Notes under the pieces: model-generated
Databases searched by the model: none
What the model was told of the DNA's origin: nothing
The model's input: only the letters and a program-made list of their open reading frames with translations
Position numbers and translations under genes: made by a program
NCBI GenBank assembly: GCA_030647175.1
Contig: JAUSJU010000037.1
Span: 1 to 17,178, forward strand
Direction: 5' to 3'
Length of the DNA stretch: 17,178 nt
Origin: a bacterium
GTDB lineage: Bacteria; Patescibacteriota; Minisyncoccia; Minisyncoccales; UBA10102
In this document: piece by piece, positions 1 to 7,383 of the stretch
Numbering within the stretch: position 1 is the first letter of the stretch
How the letters are laid out: the number at the start of each line of letters is the position of its first letter

Positions 1-1
1 T

Positions 2-1924
2 CTCACGCTCTTTTCCATGGAAAAGCATTCCATGCGCCTTGTGATGACAGGGCTTTTCCTCCTTAGCATTAGTTCCAGCGGAGTTCTCGGAGTGATCGGG
101 GCAGAGAGCACGGATGTTCTCTCGCACGGAGGATGGATCGGATACGGGATTTCCCAGGTATTCTCCAGCATATTCGGGTTCTGGGTTTCAGAGATCATTA
201 TGACAGCGGGGATCGCGGTTTCTGTTGTCACGTTTTGGCATATCATTCCTCATCCAAGGCTTGAAGAAGATGAAGAAGGATCTCTGACCTCGAACATCAA
301 GAAGATCTTTGAACCCAAGTTCAAAGTAGAGTCCATTGACTCAGAGCCCAAGGTAAATCCTTTAGAGCCATTAGAGAGCCCGAAAGAGTCAAAGCGCAAG
401 GATACAGAGCAGAGTCCTCAGCTTCTTCCCCTCAATCCTTCCCAGAGCTTTCTTCTTCCTCCTTTGAATTTGCTGGAAGCTGAAAAAGGGGCGCCGAACG
501 CAGGAGACATCGCCAAATATTCAGCTGCCGTCAAGAAAACGCTCCAGAACTTCGGCATTCCGGTGGAGATGTCTGAAGTGAACATCGGGCCCGCCGTCAC
601 TCAGTATGCGTTCAAACCGGCTGAAGGCGTGAAGCTCTCCCGGATCACCGCTCTATCAAACGATTTGGCGTTGGCTTTAGCTGCCCACCCCATCCGTATT
701 GAAGCCCCTATTCCTGGCAGGTCTCTCGTGGGATTGGAAATTCCCAATAAAGTAAGGGCCATCGTGCGCCTGAGGTCTCTCATGGAGCAATCGGACTTCC
801 AAAAAAGCCAAGCTCCCTTGCTTTTGAGCCTGGGCAGGGACGTGTCGGGAAAGCCTATTATGGCAGACTTAGCCCGCATGCCCCATCTTTTGGTGGCAGG
901 AGCAACGGGAGCTGGAAAGACGATTGCCTTGAACAACGTCATTTTGAGCCTGATCTACCGCAATACTCCCGACATGCTGAGATTCATCCTCGTGGACCCA
1001 AAGCGCGTGGAGTTTCCTGTGTACAACGATCTTCCTCATCTCCTGACCCCTGTCATACTGGATACCCAGCGGACCATTAATGTTCTGAAATGGACGACCA
1101 AGGAAATGGAGAGGAGGTTCCAGCTATTCTCAGAACACAAGGTCAGGGATATCGCGGGATACCACGCTATCTTTGCGGAAGAGAAATCTGAAAAGAAGAA
1201 AGGAGATGAAGAGGGGATGGAAACGATTCCGTACATCGTCTTGGTTATTGACGAGCTGGCTGATCTGATGATGGCCCGGGGAAAAGAGATTGAAGGCATG
1301 ATCGTACGGCTTGCCCAGATGGCACGAGCCGTGGGAATCCATCTGGTGATCGCCACGCAGCGCCCTTCGGTGGAAGTCATCACGGGCCTTATTAAAGCGA
1401 ATATTACTTCCCGCGTTGCGTTTCAGGTAGCTTCCCAAATTGATTCCAGGACCATTCTAGATGCAGCGGGAGCTGAAAAACTGCTCGGGCAGGGAGATAT
1501 GCTGTTCGTTTCAGCGGAATTCACCAAACCCCGGAGAATCCAAGGAGCGTACGTCTCAGAGAAAGAGGTAAGAAGGGTGACCGCATGGCTGGCGAAAGAA
1601 GGGGAAGAGATAGAGCATACGTTCATTGACGAAGAGGAGCTGACCCAGTCCACGTCTCCGCTGGAAGGATTTGATACAGTCATGATGGGTTCCTCGGGAG
1701 ATGATCCGCTCTTTGACCAGGCAAAACAGATCGTCACGGAGGCGCATAAAGCTTCAGCCTCCCTTCTGCAGAGAAGGTTGAAGATAGGGTATGCGAGAGC
1801 AGCCCGCCTTTTGGACATATTGGAAAATAAAGGGATCGTAGGGCCGGGAGAGGGAGCGAAGCCTCGGGAAGTATACGGAGTCTTCTCGGAAGAAAGCAAG
1901 GAAGAAGAAGAGCCGTCTGTATGA
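2..1924 (+). CDS. ftsK: DNA translocase FtsK/SpoIIIE, 5'-truncated by the window edge
   Basis: ATP-driven double-stranded DNA pump of the divisome that clears chromosome ends from the closing septum. The reading frame is open to the window edge. An internal ATG lies at 17, but only two of the usual four or more N-terminal membrane helices are present (about residues 8-28 and 58-76 counted from that ATG), so the true start is upstream. A charged low-complexity linker (about 80-150) follows. The motor has Walker A GATGAGKT (about 295-302) and Walker B IVLVIDELADLMM (about 408-420), with a lysine/glutamate-rich loop just before Walker B. The C-terminal gamma winged helix, which reads DNA polarity in this family, is about 560-622 (LLQRRLKIGYARAARLLDIL). 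The stop overlaps the next start as ATGA, which suggests translational coupling to the prepilin gene. Family assignment is secure. Confidence 0.96.
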   Translation, partial: LTLFSMEKHSMRLVMTGLFLLSISSSGVLGVIGAESTDVLSHGGWIGYGISQVFSSIFGFWVSEIIMTAGIAVSVVTFWHIIPHPRLEEDEEGSLTSNIKKIFEPKFKVESIDSEPKVNPLEPLESPKESKRKDTEQSPQLLPLNPSQSFLLPPLNLLEAEKGAPNAGDIAKYSAAVKKTLQNFGIPVEMSEVNIGPAVTQYAFKPAEGVKLSRITALSNDLALALAAHPIRIEAPIPGRSLVGLEIPNKVRAIVRLRSLMEQSDFQKSQAPLLLSLGRDVSGKPIMADLARMPHLLVAGATGAGKTIALNNVILSLIYRNTPDMLRFILVDPKRVEFPVYNDLPHLLTPVILDTQRTINVLKWTTKEMERRFQLFSEHKVRDIAGYHAIFAEEKSEKKKGDEEGMETIPYIVLVIDELADLMMARGKEIEGMIVRLAQMARAVGIHLVIATQRPSVEVITGLIKANITSRVAFQVASQIDSRTILDAAGAEKLLGQGDMLFVSAEFTKPRRIQGAYVSEKEVRRVTAWLAKEGEEIEHTFIDEEELTQSTSPLEGFDTVMMGSSGDDPLFDQAKQIVTEAHKASASLLQRRLKIGYARAARLLDILENKGIVGPGEGAKPREVYGVFSEESKEEEEPSV

Positions 1925-2712
1925 AACGCAGCACGGGATTCACATTGATAGAGCTTCTCGTGGTCGTTGCAATAATAGGATTGCTTGCTTCAGCGGTGCT
2001 GGTGAACCTCCAGGGTTCCCGGGGAAAGGCGAACATCGCAGCAGGGCAGCAGTTTGAATCTCAGCTCAAGTCTGCCTTGGGGGCGTATGCTGCGGGAGCA
2101 TGGAGGTTCGAGGAATCTTCTGGAACCGCGGTTGTCGACGAATCTGGCAATACTCAACAAGGAACCATGATCGGAGGAGGAACCAGGATTTCAAACCCGG
2201 CGCTCGGAGGAACCGCCCTCGGCTTTGACGGCTCCGACGACTATGTTTCCATACCCAATGGGGCTGCCATGTTCTCAGGGCAGAAAACCATAACCGTATC
2301 ATTCTGGTTCAAGGCAACCACGTCTAGCGCTTTAAAGAGCATCATGAATACGGCCAGCAGTGGCGGCACATTCAGTATAGAAAATAATTCTCAGGCTTCA
2401 CCTGCTCTCGTGTATTTCAATAACAATAATGCTGCTTCCATACCCCTTACCCAGGGCGAATGGATGTTTATAACTACTACGTTTGATAACGGTACGGTCA
2501 AGGCATACAAAAACGGCGCGCTCGCGGACACGAAAACGAACACGTCTTCTGCGATCAACAGCGTAGCCGGAAATCTGGAATTTGGAAGAATGATTTGGAC
2601 TAATGGTTTTACCGCTATGAACTTAGATGACGTGAGAATATACAGTTCAACCCTCACGGTAGCTGAGATCAAAAAGCTCTATGCAGAGCAGTACCTTGTG
2701 AGAAACCAGTAA
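1921..2712 (+). CDS. Type IV prepilin-like protein with LamG/concanavalin A-like domain
   Basis: A 263-residue secreted or surface pilin-like protein. The N-terminus is a class III (prepilin) signal: a short basic leader MKRSTG, predicted cleavage between Gly6 and Phe7, then FTLIELLVVVAIIGLLA with Glu at mature position 5. This hydrophobic helix normally packs into the pilus core. From about residue 58 to 255 comes a LamG_3-like jelly-roll, recognised from WRFEESSGTAVVDESGN near its start, the FDGSDDYVSIPNG segment, and the closing LDDVRIYSSTLTVAEIKKLY pattern. Such domains usually bind glycans or surface ligands, so a pseudopilin or adhesive tip role is inferred. The start overlaps the ftsK stop (ATGA) and recA follows after 18 bp. 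No pilus assembly ATPase, platform protein or prepilin peptidase is in the window. Domain calls are strong; the biological role is open. Confidence 0.88.
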   Translation: MKRSTGFTLIELLVVVAIIGLLASAVLVNLQGSRGKANIAAGQQFESQLKSALGAYAAGAWRFEESSGTAVVDESGNTQQGTMIGGGTRISNPALGGTALGFDGSDDYVSIPNGAAMFSGQKTITVSFWFKATTSSALKSIMNTASSGGTFSIENNSQASPALVYFNNNNAASIPLTQGEWMFITTTFDNGTVKAYKNGALADTKTNTSSAINSVAGNLEFGRMIWTNGFTAMNLDDVRIYSSTLTVAEIKKLYAEQYLVRNQ

Positions 2713-2730
2713 GCCGTCTATACTGAAGGT
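2696..2730 (+). promoter_or_regulatory. Putative leaderless promoter of recA
   Basis: TTGTGA (2696-2701), a 17-base spacer and TATACT (2719-2724) are followed by only six bases before the recA ATG at 2731. Transcription would therefore start at or next to the A of the ATG, giving a leaderless mRNA. The -35 lies inside the last codons of the prepilin gene. GAAGG sits just before the ATG but is too close (one base) to act as a normal Shine-Dalgarno sequence. No LexA-type palindrome was recognised here. Confidence 0.5.
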
Positions 2731-3750
2731 ATGTACAAGAAGAAAGAGAAGAAGGATAAAGAGCCAAAACAGATTGATACGGTAGATTTGGAGGAGGCGT
2801 TGACAGAGATCAAGCAGCGGTTCGGAGAGGGATCCATTATGCGGCTTTCAGAGTCTGGATCCATAAAGAAAGTAGACGTGATTCCTACTGGTTCTGTTTC
2901 TTTAGATCTCGCAATTGGCGTTGGAGGAGTGCCAAGGGGAAGAGTGATTGAGATCTATGGCCCCGAGTCCTCCGGGAAAACCACGCTGGCTTTGCATATC
3001 ATCGCAGAGTCTCAGAGGAAGGGCGGCGTGGGAGTATTCATTGACGCAGAGCACGCATTGGATCCAGAGTATGCCCAGAGAATCGGAGTGAATATACAGG
3101 AGTTACTCATTTCTCAGCCAGACTCTGGAGAGCAAGCCCTTCATATTTTGGAAACCCTTGTGCGTTCTGGAAAAGTAGACGTCATCGTGGTGGATTCGGT
3201 AGCAGCCCTCACGCCCAAGAACGAGTTGGCAGGCGAGATGGGGGAATTCCAGATAGGGCTTCAGGCGCGATTGATGTCTTCTGCTCTGCGCAAGCTTTCA
3301 GGAATTGTTTCCAAAACCAATACGTGCGTTATCTTTTTGAACCAGATCCGAATGAAAATAGGGGTGATGTTCGGAAATCCTGAAACAACCCCCGGAGGAC
3401 TAGCCCTCAAATTCTTTGCTTCCTTGCGCATTGAGTTGCGAAGAGCCGCGCAGATCAAACAGGGGGAGCAGATTACGGGATCCCGCATACGGGCTAAGAT
3501 CGTAAAGAACAAGGTTGCTCCTCCTTTCAAAACCTGTGAATTTGATATTTTCTACAATGAGGGGATTTCAGCTGCGGCCGATATATTAGCTGCCGGTATC
3601 AAACAAGGCGTTGTTCAGAAGGCCGGGTCTTGGCTCCAGTATGGAGACTTGCAGTTGGGTCAGGGCATGGAACAGGCTCGGGGTTTCCTCAAAGAGAACG
3701 GAAAAACCGCCCAAGAGATACGGGAACTATTGTTGGCGAGTCCTCAGTAA
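2731..3750 (+). CDS. recA: Recombinase RecA
   Basis: Forms ATP-dependent filaments on single-stranded DNA for homologous pairing, recombinational repair and, where LexA exists, SOS signalling. At 339 residues it has normal family length. A lysine-rich N-terminus leads into the helical domain (EEALTEIKQRFGEGSIMRL), then Walker A GPESSGKT at 77-84, the FIDAEHALDP segment, Walker B VDVIVVDSVAALTPK, the QIRMKIGVMFGNPETTPGG stretch covering loop L2, and a C-terminal domain ending in REVLL-like REL-LLASPQ. L2 has Pro-Gly-Gly where E. coli has Thr-Gly-Gly. The acidic C-terminal tail of E. coli RecA is absent. It lies 18 bp after the prepilin gene and appears to have its own promoter. No recX follows, although that is a common neighbour. 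Identification is secure. Confidence 0.98.
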   Translation: MYKKKEKKDKEPKQIDTVDLEEALTEIKQRFGEGSIMRLSESGSIKKVDVIPTGSVSLDLAIGVGGVPRGRVIEIYGPESSGKTTLALHIIAESQRKGGVGVFIDAEHALDPEYAQRIGVNIQELLISQPDSGEQALHILETLVRSGKVDVIVVDSVAALTPKNELAGEMGEFQIGLQARLMSSALRKLSGIVSKTNTCVIFLNQIRMKIGVMFGNPETTPGGLALKFFASLRIELRRAAQIKQGEQITGSRIRAKIVKNKVAPPFKTCEFDIFYNEGISAAADILAAGIKQGVVQKAGSWLQYGDLQLGQGMEQARGFLKENGKTAQEIRELLLASPQ

Positions 3751-3761
3751 GAAATAGTAAT

Positions 3762-3884
3762 ATGGAACTTACTCTTGAGTTAGAAGAGGAAGAAGAGGAT
3801 CGAATCTGGAATCAGATCGCCGAAAAACGGGATACAAAGGATGCTCGTTTTGTATCTCATGAATGCGCTTTCTCAATAAAGTGA
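3762..3884 (+). CDS. Doubtful 40-residue ORF downstream of recA
   Basis: Starts with ATG 11 bases after the recA stop and ends at TGA, encoding an acidic N-terminus (MELTLELEEEEEDRIWNQ) followed by a mixed charged stretch and one cysteine. No Shine-Dalgarno sequence precedes it and I recognise no family. It sits where recX often lies but shows no clear RecX similarity. Its 3' half overlaps an inverted repeat that could terminate the opposite-strand rpsF-ssb-rpsR operon, which weakens the case for coding. It could be a real small protein, a remnant, or chance. Confidence 0.25.
   Translation: MELTLELEEEEEDRIWNQIAEKRDTKDARFVSHECAFSIK
3823..3856 (-). terminator. Candidate terminator of the rpsF-ssb-rpsR operon
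   Basis: On the minus strand an 8-bp perfect stem GATACAAA/TTTGTATC (3849-3856 with 3831-3838, ten-base loop) is followed by CCG and a run of five T (3823-3827). It lies about 45 bases beyond the rpsR stop. The stem is AT-rich and the T run is slightly displaced, so it is only a candidate. It overlaps the doubtful 40-codon ORF on the other strand. Confidence 0.4.
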
Positions 3885-3902
3885 GACTATGGTAAGTAAG
3901 GC

Positions 3903-4103
3903 TTACTTTGAGGTTGTGGAGAACAGGCCTAGATGACGGCCTCTTTTTATTGCACGGGCAACTTTCCGCTGATGCGTTGAGCACACGCCCGTGTATTTTC
4001 TTGCGCGTATCTTTCCAAGGCCGGAGATGAAGTTCCGCAAGACCGCGGTTTCCCTGAAATCAATATCCTGGACGTTCTTTTTGCAGAATAAGCACTCTTT
4101 CAT
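3903..4103 (-). CDS. rpsR: Small ribosomal subunit protein bS18
   Basis: A 66-residue protein of the 30S platform that binds next to S6. It carries the S18 core: IDFRETAVLRNFISGLGKI, ARKYTGVCSTHQRKVARAIKRGRHLGL. Cys4, Cys7, Cys41 and His44 form a possible zinc site, so this is the zinc-ribbon type of S18, which many bacteria have lost. It is the last gene of the rpsF-ssb-rpsR operon, four bases after the ssb stop. The stop codon lies inside a 15-base near-perfect palindrome at 3894-3908 (AAGTAAG/CTTACTT), and recA converges from the other side. Identification is secure. Confidence 0.95.
   Translation of the reverse strand: MKECLFCKKNVQDIDFRETAVLRNFISGLGKIRARKYTGVCSTHQRKVARAIKRGRHLGLFSTTSK
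3925..3948 (+). terminator. Candidate terminator for recA transcription, antisense to the end of rpsR
   Basis: Stem AGGCC (3925-3929) pairs with GGCCT (3938-3942) across an eight-base loop, then C and five T follow (3944-3948). The orientation suits a transcript coming from recA. The stem is only five pairs, and the same bases encode the conserved end of ribosomal protein S18 on the other strand, so chance is a real possibility. Confidence 0.3.
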
Positions 4104-4107
4104 ATCA

Positions 4108-4554
4108 TTAGAATGGAATGTCTTTTACGTCTATTTCCGCGTCTTCTTCAATAATAGGGATCTCTTCGTGAGCCTTCTCTTGAGCCTGTTCTTCCTGGGG
4201 CTTTGCAGAGTTCCCTTGTCCTGCGCTTCTGGGGCCTAACTGCAAGCGTTCCGCTACGATCTCTGTGCGGTACTTCTTGGTTCCTGTAGCCGTATCGTCC
4301 CAGGATCTCGTAGCCAGCCTTCCTTCAATGAACGCCATGCCTCCTTTCTTCAAGTAGGAAGAGGCGATCTGGGCGAGCTTTCCCCACAAGATGACGCTGT
4401 GGAATTCAGGGGATTCCTGCTTCTTTCCGGTCTTGTCTGTCCAGACTCTGTTGGTGGCGAGCCTTACCGTACAGACCTGCTGGCCGGATTGCGTGGTGCG
4501 GAGTTCGGGATCTGCCACTACGTTGCCCACCAAGATGACTTTATTGACGTTCAT
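4108..4554 (-). CDS. ssb: Single-stranded DNA-binding protein
   Basis: Protects single-stranded DNA and recruits replication and repair enzymes. The 148-residue protein starts with the typical MNVNKVILVGNVVADPELR and has an OB fold to about residue 105, including LATNRVWTDKTG, FHSVILWGKLAQIASSYLKKG and the IEGRLATRSWDD strand. A Gln/Glu-rich flexible linker follows. The acidic tip ends DVKDIPF, matching the family's DDDIPF protein-interaction tail. It is the middle gene of the operon with S6 and S18: one base separates it from the rpsF stop and four bases from the rpsR start. No Shine-Dalgarno sequence is obvious, so coupling is likely. Confidence 0.97.
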   Translation of the reverse strand: MNVNKVILVGNVVADPELRTTQSGQQVCTVRLATNRVWTDKTGKKQESPEFHSVILWGKLAQIASSYLKKGGMAFIEGRLATRSWDDTATGTKKYRTEIVAERLQLGPRSAGQGNSAKPQEEQAQEKAHEEIPIIEEDAEIDVKDIPF

Positions 4555-4555
4555 G

Positions 4556-4975
4556 TTATTGGATTTTCTCTATCATCTCCTCAACCTTCTTATCAATGTC
4601 AGCCAATTCAATCTTCTGCTCTGCAGAAGCTTCTTTCATGAGCGGTTTCTGTATCTTTCTGACACGGGGAGCCTTTGTTTTCACCGCCCGATACTTCTTT
4701 ACGGTCAGAAGGAATCTGAGCACATTTTTGACCTCCTTGAGCTTCTTCTCCAGCTGTTCCACGTTTTCTGGCGCCAGGCTTGCTGCAAAAGAAACCAGGT
4801 AAGCTTCGTTCTGCTTTAGAACAGGGGCAGGAAGCACCCTTTTTCCTAAGAGGCTTTGAGACTGGATGATACCTTCGGATTCCTGGAGGAAGTTGGTGAC
4901 CTGCTGCAAGGTTCCCTGGATCCCTTCTTCTTCCAGGGTAGGGTTCACGAGCAGGGATAATTCGTAGTTTCTCAT
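4556..4975 (-). CDS. rpsF: Small ribosomal subunit protein bS6
   Basis: A 139-residue 30S protein that pairs with S18 on the platform. The ferredoxin-like fold starts MRNYELSLLVNPTL, the standard S6 opening. It continues with LLGKRVLPAPVLKQNEAYLVSF and ends its core at LKEVKNVLRFLLTVKKY. A lysine-rich then acidic helical tail of about 45 residues follows. The frame stays open upstream to an ATG at 5020, but the start at 4975 is preferred because S6 proteins begin at this motif and because a -10-like box sits seven bases upstream. It heads the rpsF-ssb-rpsR operon and is divergent from the phosphohexomutase gene. Confidence 0.93.
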   Translation of the reverse strand: MRNYELSLLVNPTLEEEGIQGTLQQVTNFLQESEGIIQSQSLLGKRVLPAPVLKQNEAYLVSFAASLAPENVEQLEKKLKEVKNVLRFLLTVKKYRAVKTKAPRVRKIQKPLMKEASAEQKIELADIDKKVEEMIEKIQ

Positions 4976-4997
4976 ATAAGTGGATATATCATATAAT
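4969..4997 (+). promoter_or_regulatory. Putative leaderless promoter of the phosphohexomutase gene
   Basis: TTCTCA (4969-4974), a 17-base spacer and a perfect TATAAT (4992-4997), then eight bases to the ATG at 5006. Transcription would start within a base or two of the start codon, and no ribosome binding site is present. The -35 overlaps the rpsF start codon on the other strand. Confidence 0.55.
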
Positions 4998-5011
4998 AGT
5001 CTTGCATGCAA
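4983..5011 (-). promoter_or_regulatory. Putative leaderless promoter of rpsF-ssb-rpsR
   Basis: Minus strand: TTGCAT (5011-5006), a 17-base spacer and TATATC (4988-4983), then seven bases to the rpsF ATG at 4975. The -35 coincides with the first two codons of the divergent phosphohexomutase gene. There is no Shine-Dalgarno sequence between the -10 and the ATG, which fits a leaderless transcript. Confidence 0.4.
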
Positions 5012-6391
5012 ATCAATCACACGATGTTCCGGGAGTACGATCTGCGGGGCATGGAATCAGAAGAAGAGCTTAATCCCCGCACATTGGAGCTTATCGGGAA
5101 AGGGTACGGCACGTTCCTGCTGAGAAGGGGGATCAATGAGTTGGTTCTAGGAAGGGATAACAGAGGATCCTCTGAGGCTTTTGCACAGGCTTCTCTCAAG
5201 GGGCTCTTGGAAACAGGAGTAGACGTCATTGATATCGGGGTCGTGACGGTCCCCATGCTCTACTGGTCCCAGTACCATTTCCAGAGGAAAGGAGGGTTGA
5301 TGGTGACTGCTTCTCACAATCCTGTCGGATGGAACGGCGTAAAGCTTGCGTTGGGATATTCATATACTGTTATCGGCAAAGAGTTAGAAGAGATCTATGA
5401 CATTATTACCAAAGAAGAGTTTCTTTCAGAAGGAGAAGGGAGTGTAAGGTCAGAGGATGTTCAGAGAGCGTATGTAGCAGACATTGTGAAACGAGTGGCA
5501 ATACGAAAGAAAATGAAAGTGGTGGTGAATACAGGAAACGGGACAGCAGGGTTCATCGTTCCCGAGGTGCTCAGGCAGGCAGGATGCGAGGTCGTGGAAC
5601 ACTACACCGAGTCAGATCCTACCTTTCCTCGCTACACTCCCAATCCTGCTCAGGTTGAGATGATGGAAGATACCGGGGCACAGGTCGTAAAGAACGGGGC
5701 AGACGTGGGATTTGCGTTTGACGCAGACGGGGACCGACTGGGCTTGGTTGATGAAAAGGGGCAGAACATTTGGCCTGATAGGTATCTCATATTGCTTTCG
5801 CGTTTGGTGCTGCAGCAAGAACCCGGAGCCCGCATCGTGTTTGACGTGAAGTGTTCCCAGGCCTTGGAAGAGGACATTAAAGCTCATGGAGGAATCCCTG
5901 TCATGTGGAAGACGGGGCACTCGTACATTAAAGAGAAAATGAAAGAAGAAAAAGCCGCATTGGCAGGAGAAATGTCTGGCCACATATTCTTCCAGCAAGG
6001 GTACTATGGGTTTGATGATGCGTTGTTTGCCAGCTTGAAACTTCTGGAGTATTTTTCCCAGCAAGAAAACTCGGTTTCAGAGCTCATCGCTCAGACTCCG
6101 TACTACGTTTCTTCTCCGGCCCTCCATGCTCCTTGCCCCGACGAGAGAAAGTATGAAGTAGTGGAACATCTGACGAAAGAGTTCAAGAAAGAATACGAGG
6201 TTATTGATATTAATGGAGCCCGCGTCCTGTTCGGAGACGGATGGGGGCTGGTGCGCGCCTCTTCCAATGTTCCCGCTCTCGTGTTGCGCTTTGAAGCAAA
6301 AACAGAAGAACGCCTCAAGGAGATTGAGGGTATTTTCAGAGAGAAGTTATCCAAGTTCCCTTTTGTAGGGAAAGATTGGAGCACCGCCTAG
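5006..6391 (+). CDS. Phosphomannomutase/phosphoglucomutase
   Basis: Interconverts hexose 6-phosphates and hexose 1-phosphates, feeding nucleotide-sugar and surface glycan synthesis. The 461 residues match the alpha-D-phosphohexomutase family in length and order: FREYDLRG at the N-terminus, the phosphoserine loop TASHNP (about 100-105, Ser is the phosphorylated residue), the metal loop DADGDR (about 238-243), the sugar-specificity loop GEMSGH (about 321-326), and the phosphate-binding RASSNVPALVLRFEA (about 417-431). Bifunctional PMM/PGM (ManB/AlgC type) is the best guess. Phosphoglucosamine mutase is less likely because the sugar loop is GEMSGH rather than GEQSGH. It is divergent from rpsF and convergent with trpS, with five bases between the stops. 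It appears to be transcribed alone. Confidence 0.93.
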   Translation: MQINHTMFREYDLRGMESEEELNPRTLELIGKGYGTFLLRRGINELVLGRDNRGSSEAFAQASLKGLLETGVDVIDIGVVTVPMLYWSQYHFQRKGGLMVTASHNPVGWNGVKLALGYSYTVIGKELEEIYDIITKEEFLSEGEGSVRSEDVQRAYVADIVKRVAIRKKMKVVVNTGNGTAGFIVPEVLRQAGCEVVEHYTESDPTFPRYTPNPAQVEMMEDTGAQVVKNGADVGFAFDADGDRLGLVDEKGQNIWPDRYLILLSRLVLQQEPGARIVFDVKCSQALEEDIKAHGGIPVMWKTGHSYIKEKMKEEKAALAGEMSGHIFFQQGYYGFDDALFASLKLLEYFSQQENSVSELIAQTPYYVSSPALHAPCPDERKYEVVEHLTKEFKKEYEVIDINGARVLFGDGWGLVRASSNVPALVLRFEAKTEERLKEIEGIFREKLSKFPFVGKDWSTA

Positions 6392-6396
6392 AGTTC

Positions 6397-7383
6397 TTAC
6401 TCAAGAGAGAGGAGGCCCACTTTCTTCCTCACTTCTTTCATAGTGTCTTGGGCAACCGAGCTGGCTTTTCTCTGGCCCTGCCTGAGGATCTCCTGAATGT
6501 ACAGGTCTCTTTGCAAGAGCTCTTGTTTTTTTCTGCGTAAAGGCTCCAGTTCTTTTACAAGAAGATCGGCCAATGATTTCTTGAACTGGGCATACCCTTT
6601 GCCGTGGAACTTTTGTTCCACTTTCTTCATGGGCATATTCGCAAACAAGGAGAAAATGGTCATGAGATTGGAGATTCCGGGTTTCTTGTCTGGGTTGTAC
6701 TTGATGTCTTTTCCCTTGTCGGTGGTAGCCCGCATGATTTTCTTCTGGATGGATTCTGGTTCTTCAAACAAGGAGAGATAGTTTGCTTCCCCGTCTGACT
6801 TGGACATTTTCTTCGTGGGGTCTATGAGGGACATGATCTTCGCTCCTTCTGGCTGAATGAGGCTTTTGGGTTCTGCAAAGGTCTGCCCATAGGTCGTGTT
6901 GAACTTTCTCGCAATAGTTCTTGTGAGTTCTATGTGCTGTTCCTGGTCTTTCCCCACGGGAACCCCTTCTGTTTTATACAAGAGAATGTCGGCTGCCATT
7001 AAGGCAGGGTAGGTGAGAAGCCCTGCATTGATGTTCTGCTTGTGCTTTTTTGACTTGTCTTTGAACTGGGTCATGCGTTCCAATTCAGATACCGGGGTTA
7101 TGGTGTTGAATATCCATGCCAACTCCGCGTGCTCTTTGACGGAAGACTGCAAGAACAGCGTGCACGTTTCCGGGCGCAGCCCGATAGCCAAAAGCTCTAC
7201 GATCTTTTCTTTCGTTTCCTTGGAAAAGGAGGCCGGGTTTTGGGCAACGGTTAACGCATGCAAGTCCACTACCATGAAGAAGCATTCATGGTCCTCCTGA
7301 AGCTTGAGCCATTGCTTGGCAGCTCCCAGGTAGTTCCCTATATGCATGGAGCCCGTAGGCTGGATACCGCTGAGAATTCTCAT
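6397..7383 (-). CDS. trpS: Tryptophan--tRNA ligase
   Basis: Charges tRNA-Trp with tryptophan using ATP. The 328-residue length is normal for bacterial class Ic TrpRS. The opening MRILSGIQPTG leads to the HIGH-like HIGN at 14-17. GKDQEQHIELTR is the conserved connective segment, and KMSKS is at 192-196. The C-terminal helical part ends RKKVGLLSLE. The start ATG overlaps the rnj stop as ATGA, so translation is probably coupled to RNase J. It is the last gene of the long minus-strand run and meets the phosphohexomutase gene tail to tail. No clear terminator lies in the five-base gap, so its transcript probably ends inside the convergent gene. Confidence 0.97.
   Translation of the reverse strand: MRILSGIQPTGSMHIGNYLGAAKQWLKLQEDHECFFMVVDLHALTVAQNPASFSKETKEKIVELLAIGLRPETCTLFLQSSVKEHAELAWIFNTITPVSELERMTQFKDKSKKHKQNINAGLLTYPALMAADILLYKTEGVPVGKDQEQHIELTRTIARKFNTTYGQTFAEPKSLIQPEGAKIMSLIDPTKKMSKSDGEANYLSLFEEPESIQKKIMRATTDKGKDIKYNPDKKPGISNLMTIFSLFANMPMKKVEQKFHGKGYAQFKKSLADLLVKELEPLRRKKQELLQRDLYIQEILRQGQRKASSVAQDTMKEVRKKVGLLSLE

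Noticed and set aside
3762..3884. A recX remnant after recA
   Set aside because: Position fits, but the 40 residues show no recognisable RecX helical repeat pattern, so only an unnamed doubtful ORF is listed.
4391..4819. A 142-codon plus-strand frame opposite ssb and rpsF
   Set aside because: It is antisense to two certain genes and its translation has no family features.
4976..5020. Longer N-terminus for S6
   Set aside because: The extension overlaps the divergent promoter region and adds residues before the standard S6 opening.
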